Part shown: positions 1-7,636 of the stretch, in pieces
How the letters are laid out: the number at the start of each line of letters is the position of its first letter
Position numbering within the stretch: the stretch's first letter is position 1
Assembly (NCBI GenBank): GCA_015231965.1
Contig: JADGAP010000011.1
Coordinates: forward strand, 1 to 39,186
Direction of reading: 5' to 3'
Length of the DNA stretch: 39,186 nt
Source of the DNA: Magnetococcales bacterium
GTDB taxonomy: Bacteria > Pseudomonadota > Magnetococcia > Magnetococcales > JADGAP01
Translations under genes and position numbers: made by a program
Notes under the pieces: generated by a model
Told to the model about the DNA's origin: nothing
Database searches by the model: none
What the model saw: the letters and a program-made list of their open reading frames with translations, nothing else

Positions 1-1
1 C

Positions 2-886
2 GCCGCGGGGGCGCGGACGGCCGGGGCGGCGACCGGCGTTGCGGGAGGCGCGGCGGCTCCGGCGGCTTCGGGCGGGTCCGCCCAACAGGCGCTGCTGAAC
101 TCCCTGGACAAGGACAAGGCCGCCGCCAAGGCCGCCGCCAAGGCCGCCGACAAGAAAAAGGCCGAGGCCAAGGACGACAAACCCAAGGACGCCAAGGCGT
201 TGGCGGCGTCCCGGCTCAAGGCGGAGATGGAATATCTGGAAAAACTGGCCGACGAGGGCAACGCCCGGGCGCAAAACGCGCTGGGCGAACGGCGGCTTTC
301 CGGGCAAGGGGTGGAGCAGGATTTCGCCGAGGCGGCGGATTGGTTTCTCAAGGCTTCGAATCAGGGGTTCGCCAAGGCCCGCTACAACCTGGGGTTGCTG
401 CACCGGGACGGTCGAGGCGTGGACAAGGATCCGGAAAAGGCGAAAATGTTGCTGGCCCAGGCGGCGGAGGAAAAACTGGCCGACGCCGCCCACGCCCTGG
501 CCCGGATGAACGAATCCGATCCCGCCCTGGCCCTCTCCTGGTATCGCAAGGGGGCGGAGGGGGGGCATCGGGAAGCCCAGTACCAAAGCGGCATTCGGCT
601 GTTGGAAGGGCGCGGTGCCCCGGCGGATCCGGCGGAAGCGCGGCGCTGGTTTGAAAAGGCGGCGCAGGCTGGGCATCCTGCGGCCCAGCACCGCCTGGGC
701 GATCTGCTGATGCAACAACCCGACGAGGGCGACAACCGGGTGGAAGCCTTCAAATGGTTCAGTCTGGCGGCGGTGGGCGGCGAGTCGGAGGCCAACGACA
801 AGCGCAAGACGGTGGGGGAAAAACTCTCCCGGGAGCAGTTGAGCGCGGTGCAAGAGCGGATTCGCCAACTCCAGTTGCGTTATTGA
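2..886 (+). CDS. Sel1-repeat (TPR-like) protein, 5' end outside window
   Basis: The reading frame is open from the left window edge, so the N-terminus is missing. The visible part starts with an Ala/Gly-rich stretch and then a highly charged Lys/Ala/Asp segment (about residues 36-65 of the visible part), probably a flexible linker. From about position 260 it carries four to five Sel1-type repeats with the usual signature of Ala-x-x-x-LG, G-x-GV, D-x-x-x-A and WF/WY-x-x-A-A-x-x-G. Sel1 repeats are protein-protein interaction scaffolds often found in envelope or signalling proteins; no enzymatic domain is visible. A TTG at 200 could be an internal start, but the upstream frame is uninterrupted, so a longer protein is more likely. 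It ends 62 bases before mreD, in the place where mreC often lies. The specific function is unknown. Confidence 0.8.
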   Translation, partial: AAGARTAGAATGVAGGAAAPAASGGSAQQALLNSLDKDKAAAKAAAKAADKKKAEAKDDKPKDAKALAASRLKAEMEYLEKLADEGNARAQNALGERRLSGQGVEQDFAEAADWFLKASNQGFAKARYNLGLLHRDGRGVDKDPEKAKMLLAQAAEEKLADAAHALARMNESDPALALSWYRKGAEGGHREAQYQSGIRLLEGRGAPADPAEARRWFEKAAQAGHPAAQHRLGDLLMQQPDEGDNRVEAFKWFSLAAVGGESEANDKRKTVGEKLSREQLSAVQERIRQLQLRY

Positions 887-948
887 CGCGGCGAACGGGG
901 GCGAGACCCGGAAAAACGAGGCAGTGAAAGACGAGGCGGGTTTAAGCG

Positions 949-1440
949 GTGTTTTCCTTTCTCACCCCCTGGTTGCCAGCCCTGACGGTTTTTCTCGCCG
1001 CCGCCGTTCAAGAACTGGCGGCGCCTTGGCCGGGTTGGGGAATCTTGCGTCCGGATCTGGTCTCCATCTGCCTGTTTTATTGGCGGCTTTATCGTCCGGA
1101 CCGTTGCGGTGCCCCCCTGGCCTTTGCCGGCGGTCTCTCCCTGGACATCCTTTCCGGACTGCCGCTGGGCATGAACGCCTTCAGCAAAATTCTCCTCGTG
1201 CTGTTGACCGGCACCGTTCGCCGCCGTTTGCGTTCCGCCGATTTTTTCCTGTTGTTGCCCGTGTTGCTGCTCCTGATCGGGCTGGAGGAGTGGGTGCAAT
1301 GGGGGGTGGCGATGCTGTTGCAAGGGGATCACGCCCGTTGGCCGATGCTGGTGGGAAGGCCCATCGCCACCGTGTTGGCGGCGCCCTTGGTGGTGGCGGG
1401 GTTGATTGGCCTTCACCGGCGATTTTTGGAGGATGCGTGA
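949..1440 (+). CDS. mreD: Rod shape-determining protein MreD
   Basis: This 163-residue, very hydrophobic protein has about five predicted membrane segments and the size expected for MreD, the inner-membrane component of the elongasome that works with MreB, MreC, PBP2 and RodA. The GTG start at 949 is chosen because an in-frame TAA lies two codons upstream (943-945). Identification rests on size, hydrophobicity, a Pro-Asp-Leu motif after the first helix, an N-terminal-half Gly-Leu-x-Leu-Asp-Ile-x-Ser-Gly-x-Pro-Leu-Gly motif typical of MreD, and the position directly before mrdA and rodA. Only 3 bases separate its stop from the mrdA start, so they are almost certainly cotranscribed. mreB and mreC are not in the window. 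Confidence 0.85.
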   Translation: MFSFLTPWLPALTVFLAAAVQELAAPWPGWGILRPDLVSICLFYWRLYRPDRCGAPLAFAGGLSLDILSGLPLGMNAFSKILLVLLTGTVRRRLRSADFFLLLPVLLLLIGLEEWVQWGVAMLLQGDHARWPMLVGRPIATVLAAPLVVAGLIGLHRRFLEDA

Positions 1441-1443
1441 CCC

Positions 1444-3285
1444 ATGTTGGATGATGATCGGCAGTTGTTCCGGGTGGACGCCCGCCGTCGCCTGTTGGTC
1501 ATCGGCGGGGTGAGCGGTCTGCTGATGGGGACCATCGGCGCGCGGCTGTTCTATCTGCAACTGCTCAAGGGCGGCCAATATCACGACCTGGCGGAAGACA
1601 ACCGCATCAGCCTGCGACCGATCTCGCCGCCCCGGGGGCGGATTCTCGACCGCTCGGGGTTGGTGTTGGTGGAAAATCGCCCCGACTACCTGCTGACCGT
1701 GATTCCCGAACTCACCGGCGATTTGAAGGAGACGCTCCAAGAATTGCAGCGTCATCTCCATTTGACCGAGGAGGAGGTGACCGACGCCCTCAAGCAGGCG
1801 CGCAATCAGCGGCGGTTTCTTCCCCTGCGGGTGCGGGCTCATCTGGATTGGGACGAAGTGAGTCGGGTGGAGACCCGGCTCTACGACCTGCCGGGGGTCT
1901 CCATTCAAATTCAGGCGTTGCGCCACTATCCCTACGGCAATCTTTGCTCCCACGCGCTGGGGTACATTGGCGAACTCAACGAGAACGAAAAGAAGGATCC
2001 GGAAAATCAGCGGATGCGCCCCGGCGAGATGATCGGCAAATCGGGGGTGGAACGCAGCTACGAAATGACCCTGCGGGGGGTGGAGGGGGTGCGGGAGCTG
2101 GAGGTCAACGCCATGGGGCGGGAGGTGCGGGAGCTTCGTTTCACTCCGCCGACCCCGGGGCGGGATTTGTCCCTGACCATCGACGTGGAGCTGCAGCAGG
2201 TGGCGGTGGACGCCATGGTCGGTCAAACCGGCGCGGTGGTGGCCCTGGATCCGCGCAATGGCGAGGTGCTGGTGATGGCCAGCCTGCCGTCCTACGACCC
2301 CAACGAGTTCATTCGCGGCATCTCGGGCAAGCTGTGGAAGCGGCTGATGGCCGATGACGACCGTCCGATGATCAACAAGGCGGTGCAGGGGCAGTATCCT
2401 CCCGGATCGACGTTCAAGATCGCCACCGCCTTGGCGGCGTTGGAGGGGCGCATCGATCCAGAGCAGCGTTTTTTTTGTCCGGGGGGCTATTTCCGCTACA
2501 ACCACTACTACCACTGCTGGCGCAACGGCGGGCATGGCAGCGTCAATCTGATGCAGGCCATCGAGCAGTCTTGCGATGTCTATTTTTACCACGTGGGGGA
2601 GATCCTGGGGGTCGATTTTATCGACCGGGTGGCGCGCAAGCTGGGGTTGGGTCAACTCTCCGGCATTCCCCTGGAAGGGGAGAAGGCGGGCAGCATCCCC
2701 TCCCGGGAGTGGAAAAAGGCGGTATTGGGCCATCCGTGGTATCCCGGCGAAACCCTGGTCAACGCCATTGGCCAGGGCTATGTGACCACCACGCCGCTGC
2801 AACTGGCGGTGATGATCGCCGCCGTGGCCAACGGGGGGCGCTTGCATCGACCGACGTTGGTGCGGCAGGATGGGCGGCCGTTGCAGGAGCCGCCCAAGGT
2901 CAGCCCGTTTCAGCACGAGCATCTGGTATTGTTGCGTCGGGGGTTGGAGCAGGTGATGCACGGGGCGCGGGGCACGGCCCATCGCGCCAAATTGATGTTC
3001 GAGGTGCAGGCGGGGGGCAAGACCGGCACGGCGCAGGTGATGCGGCATCGTCGCACCGCCGAGGGCAAGATCATCAAGTCCAGCGAACGAAGGCATCAGG
3101 ACCACGCCCTGTTCGTCGGTTACGCCCCGCTGGACGCCCCGGAGATCGCCATTGCGGTGGTGGTGGAGCATGGCGGCCACGGCGGTTCGACGGCGGCGCC
3201 GATCTCCAAAAAAATCATGGATTACTATTTCGCCCGGCAACGGGGGGCGTTGGAGGAGTGGCGTCATGCCGTTGGGCAGGCCTGA
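1444..3285 (+). CDS. mrdA: Penicillin-binding protein 2 (elongasome transpeptidase)
   Basis: The 613-residue protein is a class B PBP that cross-links peptidoglycan during cell elongation, anchored in the inner membrane and acting in the periplasm. An N-terminal membrane helix (about residues 17-40) is followed by the dimerisation/pedestal domain with the RGRILDR motif (about 64-70), then the transpeptidase domain with all three active-site motifs: STFK (catalytic Ser322), SCD (376-378) and KTG (526-528). Length matches the PBP2/MrdA family. The ATG at 1444 is preceded by GGAGG in the end of mreD. Its 3' end overlaps the likely rodA start by 20 bases, consistent with translational coupling of the PBP2-RodA pair, which acts as one synthase complex. 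Confidence 0.96.
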   Translation: MLDDDRQLFRVDARRRLLVIGGVSGLLMGTIGARLFYLQLLKGGQYHDLAEDNRISLRPISPPRGRILDRSGLVLVENRPDYLLTVIPELTGDLKETLQELQRHLHLTEEEVTDALKQARNQRRFLPLRVRAHLDWDEVSRVETRLYDLPGVSIQIQALRHYPYGNLCSHALGYIGELNENEKKDPENQRMRPGEMIGKSGVERSYEMTLRGVEGVRELEVNAMGREVRELRFTPPTPGRDLSLTIDVELQQVAVDAMVGQTGAVVALDPRNGEVLVMASLPSYDPNEFIRGISGKLWKRLMADDDRPMINKAVQGQYPPGSTFKIATALAALEGRIDPEQRFFCPGGYFRYNHYYHCWRNGGHGSVNLMQAIEQSCDVYFYHVGEILGVDFIDRVARKLGLGQLSGIPLEGEKAGSIPSREWKKAVLGHPWYPGETLVNAIGQGYVTTTPLQLAVMIAAVANGGRLHRPTLVRQDGRPLQEPPKVSPFQHEHLVLLRRGLEQVMHGARGTAHRAKLMFEVQAGGKTGTAQVMRHRRTAEGKIIKSSERRHQDHALFVGYAPLDAPEIAIAVVVEHGGHGGSTAAPISKKIMDYYFARQRGALEEWRHAVGQA

Positions 3286-4411
3286 AGGGCTGCTGAGCCC
3301 TTCCTCGGGCAGTGCGGAAGAGACCCGCGTGGGAGAGCGCCTGCGGCGTTTTCCCGTGGCGTTGCTGTTGATGCTGACGGCGCTGGTCTGCTTGGGCGAG
3401 GTGGTGCTTTATTCCGCCGTGGGGGGGATGGAGCAGTTGGACGCCACCTTGCGTCAAGGGGTGCGGTTCATCGTCTCCGCCACGGTGATGATGGTGGTGT
3501 CGGTGACCGACGGGCGTCTTTTCCGGCGATACGCCTATGTATTTTATGGCGGCGTCCTGTTCCTCCTGGTGCTGGTTTTCTTGGCGGGCACCGTGGGCAT
3601 GGGGGCGCGGCGCTGGCTGTCGTTGGGGTTCATGAATTTGCAACCCTCGGAACCGATGAAGTTGGCCATCATTCTGGCCCTGGCGCGCTATTTTCATGAT
3701 CGGGCGGTCTCCAAGGGGATTGGGGTGCGTGATTTTCTGGTGGCGGGGGTCATGATCGCCATGCCCATGGGGTTGATCCTCAAACAGCCGGATTTGGGCA
3801 CGGCGATTTTGCTGCTGGGGGTGGGGGGAACGGTGGTTTTTGTCGCCGGGTTGTCGTGGAAGGCGATCCTGGGGCTGGTGGCGATGGGCGGATCGGTCTT
3901 GCCGGTGGCCTGGAATTTTTTGCACGATTATCAAAAAAAGCGCATCTTCACCCTGTTTGATCCGGAAGCCGACCCCCTGGGGGCGGGCTATCACATCATC
4001 CAGTCCAAAATCGCCGTGGGTTCCGGCGGGTTGTTGGGCAAGGGATTCATGGCCGGGAGCCAGAGCCGGCTGGAATTTTTGCCGGAGCGCCACACGGATT
4101 TCATTTTTTCGGTATTGGCCGAGGAGTGGGGGTTCGCCGGGGCGATGGTGTTGATGACCCTCTACGCCCTGGTGATTGTGCGGGGGTTGGTGATTGCGGC
4201 TTCGGCCAAGGATCGGTTTGGTCTGTTGGTGGCCTCCGGGGTGACGGCGTTGTTCGCCATCCAGGTGGTGGTGAACATGGGCATGGTGATCGGTTTGCTG
4301 CCGGTGGTGGGGATCCCCCTGCCCTTGATCAGCTATGGCGGCAGTTCCATGGTGACGGTGATGCTGGCCATGGGGCTGCTGGCCCACGTCAGCGTGCAGT
4401 CCACGAAATGA
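3266..4411 (+). CDS. rodA: Peptidoglycan glycosyltransferase RodA (SEDS family)
   Basis: RodA polymerises lipid II into glycan strands and partners with PBP2. The protein has about ten membrane segments and typical SEDS motifs: GARRWLSLG, QPSEPMKLA, KQPDLGTA, a PERHTDFIF loop and a C-terminal SYGGSSM. The frame is open further upstream, but I chose ATG 3266 because GGAGG lies at 3252-3256 and the resulting 381 residues match the family, whereas an earlier start would add about 38 residues of mrdA-overlapping sequence with no RodA similarity. It forms an mreD-mrdA-rodA operon, with lpxD following after a 58-base gap that holds a short GC-rich inverted repeat near 4424-4440. Confidence 0.95.
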   Translation: MPLGRPEGLLSPSSGSAEETRVGERLRRFPVALLLMLTALVCLGEVVLYSAVGGMEQLDATLRQGVRFIVSATVMMVVSVTDGRLFRRYAYVFYGGVLFLLVLVFLAGTVGMGARRWLSLGFMNLQPSEPMKLAIILALARYFHDRAVSKGIGVRDFLVAGVMIAMPMGLILKQPDLGTAILLLGVGGTVVFVAGLSWKAILGLVAMGGSVLPVAWNFLHDYQKKRIFTLFDPEADPLGAGYHIIQSKIAVGSGGLLGKGFMAGSQSRLEFLPERHTDFIFSVLAEEWGFAGAMVLMTLYALVIVRGLVIAASAKDRFGLLVASGVTALFAIQVVVNMGMVIGLLPVVGIPLPLISYGGSSMVTVMLAMGLLAHVSVQSTK

Positions 4412-4469
4412 GGATGAGGACCGCCGCCCCGCGGGGCGGGAACGGTTTGGAGGAAGGGATGATGAAAGG

Positions 4470-5432
4470 GTGGAGGTCATGAAGCTTTCGCGCATCGCCG
4501 AGCCATTGGGGTTGGTCCATCAGGGGGGGGATCCGGAAATTTTCGGCGTGGCCCCGGTGGAGGAGGCGGGAGCGGGGGATCTCACCTTCGTGACGGATCG
4601 CAAATTTCTCGCCCGGGGGATGACGGCGGCGGCGATGGTGATCTCCCCCGCCTTGGCCGCCGGGCTTGAGGAGGCGCATCCCCGTTTGTTGAGCGAGGCC
4701 CCGGCCCTGGACGTGGCGGAAGCGGCCAAGCTGCTGGGGTATCGCGAATTGACGATGAGCGGCGTCCACCCCTCGGCGGTGATCGACGACACGGCGGAGT
4801 TGGGGGAGGGGGTGGCGGTGGGGGCGCGGGCGTTCATCGGTCCCCGGGTGCAAATCGGGGCCGGATCGGTGATCCACCCCGGGGTGGTGATCCACGAGGG
4901 AACCCGCATCGGGGCGCGGTGCGTGATTCAGAGCAACAGCGTCATCGGCTCCGACGGGTTTGGGCTGGATGTGAAGGGGGGGCGGGTGCGCAAGATTCCC
5001 CACTTCGGCGTGGTGCGCATCGAGGATGACGTGGAGATCGGGGCCTGCGTCACGGTGGACCGGGCGCGGTTTGGCGAGACGGTGATCGGGGCGGGGAGCC
5101 GCATCGACAATTTGGTGCAGATCGCCCACAACGTGCGGGTGGGGCGGGGCGTGGTGATCGTGGCCCAGGTGGGAATCGCCGGTTCGTGCCGCATCGAGGA
5201 TGGGGTGGTGCTGGCGGGGCAGGTGGGGTTGGTTCCTCACGTCACCGTGGGCAAGGGGGCGCGGGTGGGGGCCTCCACCGGGGTGGCGGGGGATGTGCCG
5301 CCGGGGGCCGTTTGGTCCGGCTGGTGGGGCCAGGAACACCGCCGCAGCATGACCGAGCTGGTCGCCCTGCGCAAGCTGCCGGAGTTCATGAAAATGGTCA
5401 AGGATATGTTCAAGAAGCAGGGGTGGGAGTAA
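4470..5432 (+). CDS. lpxD: UDP-3-O-acyl-glucosamine N-acyltransferase LpxD
   Basis: LpxD adds the second acyl chain, on the 2-amino group, to UDP-3-O-acyl-glucosamine in lipid A synthesis in the cytoplasm. The N-terminal uridine-binding domain (GVAPVEEAGAGDLTF) is followed by a left-handed beta-helix of hexapeptide repeats from about residue 100, the NSVIGSDGFG motif and QIAHNVRVG, which contains the catalytic His. At 320 residues it is slightly shorter than most LpxDs (about 340). The start is uncertain: GTG 4470, or ATG 4479, which has a strong GGAGGT only one base upstream. Unlike in enterobacteria it is not next to fabZ, lpxA or lpxB; here it sits between rodA and arsM. Confidence 0.94.
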   Translation: MEVMKLSRIAEPLGLVHQGGDPEIFGVAPVEEAGAGDLTFVTDRKFLARGMTAAAMVISPALAAGLEEAHPRLLSEAPALDVAEAAKLLGYRELTMSGVHPSAVIDDTAELGEGVAVGARAFIGPRVQIGAGSVIHPGVVIHEGTRIGARCVIQSNSVIGSDGFGLDVKGGRVRKIPHFGVVRIEDDVEIGACVTVDRARFGETVIGAGSRIDNLVQIAHNVRVGRGVVIVAQVGIAGSCRIEDGVVLAGQVGLVPHVTVGKGARVGASTGVAGDVPPGAVWSGWWGQEHRRSMTELVALRKLPEFMKMVKDMFKKQGWE

Positions 5433-5437
5433 AACGC

Positions 5438-6505
5438 ATGACCATGGAGGCCCATGTCTTGTCCCGTTACGCCGAGGGGGCGCGGCGGGTGGAGGCGGAT
5501 CTTTGCTGCCCGGTGAGCTACGACGCCCAACTGTTGGAACTCCTGCCGCGGGAGATCGTGGAGCGGGACTACGGGTGCGGCGATCCTTCCCGCTACGTTC
5601 GTTCTGGCGACGTGGTGTTGGATTTGGGGTCCGGCGGGGGGAAGATTTGCTATTTGGCCGCCGTCTTGACCGGCGCGGCGGGGCGGGTCATCGGCGTGGA
5701 CATGAACGATGAAATGCTGGCCCTGGCGCGTCGGCATCAGCCGGAGATGGCGGCCAAGCTGGGGGGGGATCGGGTGTGTTTCCGCAAGGGGCGGATTCAG
5801 GATCTGGCCGAGGATCTGGAGGGGGTGGCGGACTATCTGGCGGCCCATCCGGTGGTCGATGGGGCCTCGTTGGCGGCCTTCGAGTTGGAGCGGGCGCGGC
5901 GGCGGCGGGAGGAGCCGATGATCCCCGACGGCTCCGTGGATCTGGTCCTCTCCAATTGTGTTCTCAATTTGGTGGACGATGGGGAGAAGCCTAGGCTGGT
6001 TCGGGAAATTTTTCGCGTCCTCAGGCCGGGGGGGCGGGCGGCCATTTCCGACATCGTCTCCGACGGGCCGATTCCCGAGCGGTTGAAGCGGGATCCAGAG
6101 CTGTGGTCCGGGTGCCTCTCCGGCGCTTTTGTGGAGCATGAATTTCTCCGGGCTTTTCGCGAGGCGGGTTTCGTCGGCGCGACCTTGGACAAATGGGACG
6201 ACGCCCCCTGGCGGGTGGTGGAGGGGATTGAATTTCGTTCCGCCACTCTGACGGCGGTGAAGCCCTTGGCGTTCGATGGGCGGGCGGAGCGGGGGCATTG
6301 GGTGATCTATCGCGGGCCGATGGCGTGGGTGGAGGATGAGTTCGGCGGGCGTTATGCGGCGGGGGAGCGGACGCCGGTGTCGGCGGAGGTTTTTGCGCGG
6401 TTGTCTCGGGAGCCTTATGCGGGAATGTTCATTCTCATTCATCCGGGGAGGCCAAAAAGCCAGATTCAGGTGGCGGGGTGCGTCCCGGGCGGCGGATGTT
6501 GTTGA
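5438..6505 (+). CDS. arsM: Arsenite S-adenosylmethionine methyltransferase (ArsM-type)
   Basis: The 355-residue class I SAM methyltransferase has the layout of ArsM, which methylates As(III) to mono-, di- and trimethyl arsenicals. Visible features are a CC pair (23-24), YGCG (45-48), SAM motif DLGSGGGK (62-69), GVDM (86-89), SNCVLNL (Cys174), RVLRPGG and SGCLSGA (Cys226). The three conserved As-binding cysteines of the family therefore have candidates (Cys71 or the CC pair, Cys174, Cys226). The tail ends in GGCC, also common in ArsM. A charged insertion (about 130-160) before SNC resembles, from memory, the branch found with arsenosugar synthesis genes; this is inference. The ATG at 5438 follows GGGAG at 5424-5428. 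No arsR or ars operon is nearby. Base composition matches its neighbours. Confidence 0.85.
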   Translation: MTMEAHVLSRYAEGARRVEADLCCPVSYDAQLLELLPREIVERDYGCGDPSRYVRSGDVVLDLGSGGGKICYLAAVLTGAAGRVIGVDMNDEMLALARRHQPEMAAKLGGDRVCFRKGRIQDLAEDLEGVADYLAAHPVVDGASLAAFELERARRRREEPMIPDGSVDLVLSNCVLNLVDDGEKPRLVREIFRVLRPGGRAAISDIVSDGPIPERLKRDPELWSGCLSGAFVEHEFLRAFREAGFVGATLDKWDDAPWRVVEGIEFRSATLTAVKPLAFDGRAERGHWVIYRGPMAWVEDEFGGRYAAGERTPVSAEVFARLSREPYAGMFILIHPGRPKSQIQVAGCVPGGGCC

Positions 6506-6730
6506 TCCTCGGCTGTTGTTTTTCCTGAAATGGAGAGAGGGGTTGGGGGGGGGGGCGGAGCGGGGGCGTCCGTCCCCTCCCGACCCTGCGACGACGGCGT
6601 CGTGGAAGAGGCGCGGGGTTTCGGTGGTCCCTGCCGTGGTCGTCCTCTGAACGGTTATTCTCCCGGGATAAAACATCTTTAATTGTTTGTTTCGAGGCGA
6701 GGGCAATTCAAAACCCGTCTCTATTTCTGA

Positions 6731-6744
6731 TAGAGTAATTCCAA
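6731..6744 (+). repeat. 14-base direct repeat, left copy
   Basis: TAGAGTAATTCCAA occurs here and again at 7001-7014, flanking the inverted palindrome pair. It could be a target-site duplication, remnants of a longer element, or two copies of a regulator site before perR. Confidence 0.6.
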
Positions 6745-6781
6745 ACCATTTTTACACATTGCTAGCCACAAATTTTACGCT

Positions 6782-6810
6782 CGTCATTCCCGCGAAAGCG
6801 GGAATCCAGG
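6782..6810 (+). repeat. dRS3-like palindromic repeat, copy 1
   Basis: The 29-base palindrome contains ATTCCCGC-GAAA-GCGGGAAT followed by CCAGG. It is in inverted orientation to the copy at 6897-6925 and closely matches a third at 29301-29330. The core fits ATTCCC-N8-GGGAAT, the consensus of the neisserial dRS3 repeat; related palindromes occur in many bacteria and produce spurious SFPRKRES-type translations. Confidence 0.85.
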
Positions 6811-6896
6811 AAAGCCGATAGGCGAAAGGCTCCCTTCAAACAAACGGAAACAGGACTTGGCTCCTCGTGGCGAGGTCTGTATTCCCCTCCCCCGCC

Positions 6897-6925
6897 CCTG
6901 GATTCCCGCTCTCGCGGGAATGACG
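6897..6925 (-). repeat. dRS3-like palindromic repeat, copy 2 (inverted)
   Basis: This is the reverse-complement partner of the repeat at 6782-6810 (core ATTCCCGC-TCTC-GCGGGAAT preceded by CCTGG). The two enclose 86 bases, making a 144-base unit with inverted ends, a MITE-like arrangement. Confidence 0.85.
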
Positions 6926-7000
6926 GTTTCATCGTGGGGGCGTTGGTTGCACACCCAGACGCGGCTTGGCTTGAGGTCAAAATTTCGATTGTAACGACTA

Positions 7001-7014
7001 TAGAGTAATTCCAA
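7001..7014 (+). repeat. 14-base direct repeat, right copy
   Basis: This is the second copy of TAGAGTAATTCCAA (first at 6731-6744). It lies 128 bases before the perR start and runs into the palindrome CAATT-CAA-AATTG, so it may belong to the perR control region. Confidence 0.6.
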
Positions 7015-7141
7015 TTCAAAATTGACCAGGCTGAACGATACGCGGCGTCTGGGGTGCGCGACCAGCCCAATCATGCGTTGACAATCCGCCAAGAGTGGGA
7101 TAGCGTCGAATCAAGTAATGGTTCCTGAATAGGAATTTGTT

Positions 7142-7603
7142 GTGATAATAAAGGACGAATCCCCGGAACGCCGCCTGGACTGGCTGAAAAGCCAGTTGCA
7201 GCAAGCGGGCCACAAAGCCACCCATCAGCGGCTGGAGGTCTTTCGGCAGGTGATCCTGACCGACGAACATCCGGACGCCGAGGCGGTCTATTTGGGAGTT
7301 CGGGAGCGCATCCCGACCATCTCCCGCAACACCGTCTATCAGACCCTGCAATTTCTCATGGACCAGGGTTTCATTGCACCGTTCGGCGTCCATCAGGCCA
7401 GCCACCGCTACGACCCGAACCCTGCGCCTCATCACCATCTGCTCTGTCTGCGCTGCGGCAAGGTGAGCGACTACGAGGCGTCCCCGTTGGAAATCATCCC
7501 CCCTCCCATGGGGGGTGCCAATTGGGGGAAGGTGGATTCCATCCATGTGGAGTTGCGGGGTGTTTGTTCGGATTGTCTCTCGGAGCGCAAGAGAGAACCG
7601 TGA
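7142..7603 (+). CDS. perR: Peroxide-responsive repressor PerR (Fur family)
   Basis: This is a 153-residue Fur-family regulator: N-terminal winged helix (about 15-85, with RNTVYQTL recognition helix) and C-terminal metal-binding dimerisation domain. Compared with Bacillus subtilis PerR, every ligand is present with a constant offset of +6: regulatory site His43, Asp91, His97, His99, Asp110 (PerR His37, Asp85, His91, His93, Asp104) and structural Zn site Cys102, Cys105, Cys142, Cys145 (PerR 96, 99, 136, 139). Asp at position 91 is the residue that separates PerR from Fur (Glu). The start is GTG 7142 with AGGA about 8 bases upstream. The catalase gene begins 33 bases downstream, so PerR probably represses its own operon with katA and releases DNA when His oxidation by peroxide damages the metal site. 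Confidence 0.9.
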   Translation: MIIKDESPERRLDWLKSQLQQAGHKATHQRLEVFRQVILTDEHPDAEAVYLGVRERIPTISRNTVYQTLQFLMDQGFIAPFGVHQASHRYDPNPAPHHHLLCLRCGKVSDYEASPLEIIPPPMGGANWGKVDSIHVELRGVCSDCLSERKREP

Positions 7604-7636
7604 TTTTTCATCATTCAACAGGACGGGAGAAAATTC

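Larger units (their letters stand above)
6506..7141. other. Gene-free gap with palindromic repeats, upstream of perR
   Basis: These 636 bases hold no convincing coding sequence. They contain an AT-richer stretch (about 6650-6780), an inverted pair of dRS3-like palindromes (6782-6810 and 6897-6925) and a 14-base direct repeat, TAGAGTAATTCCAA, at 6731-6744 and 7001-7014 bracketing them. The last 130 bases presumably include the perR promoter. A perfect short palindrome, CAATT-CAA-AATTG, lies at about 7012-7024 and is a candidate operator. Confidence 0.6.

Noticed and set aside
880-3267. A long antisense frame across mreD and mrdA
   Set aside because: Same GC-shadow effect; low-complexity translation with no motifs.
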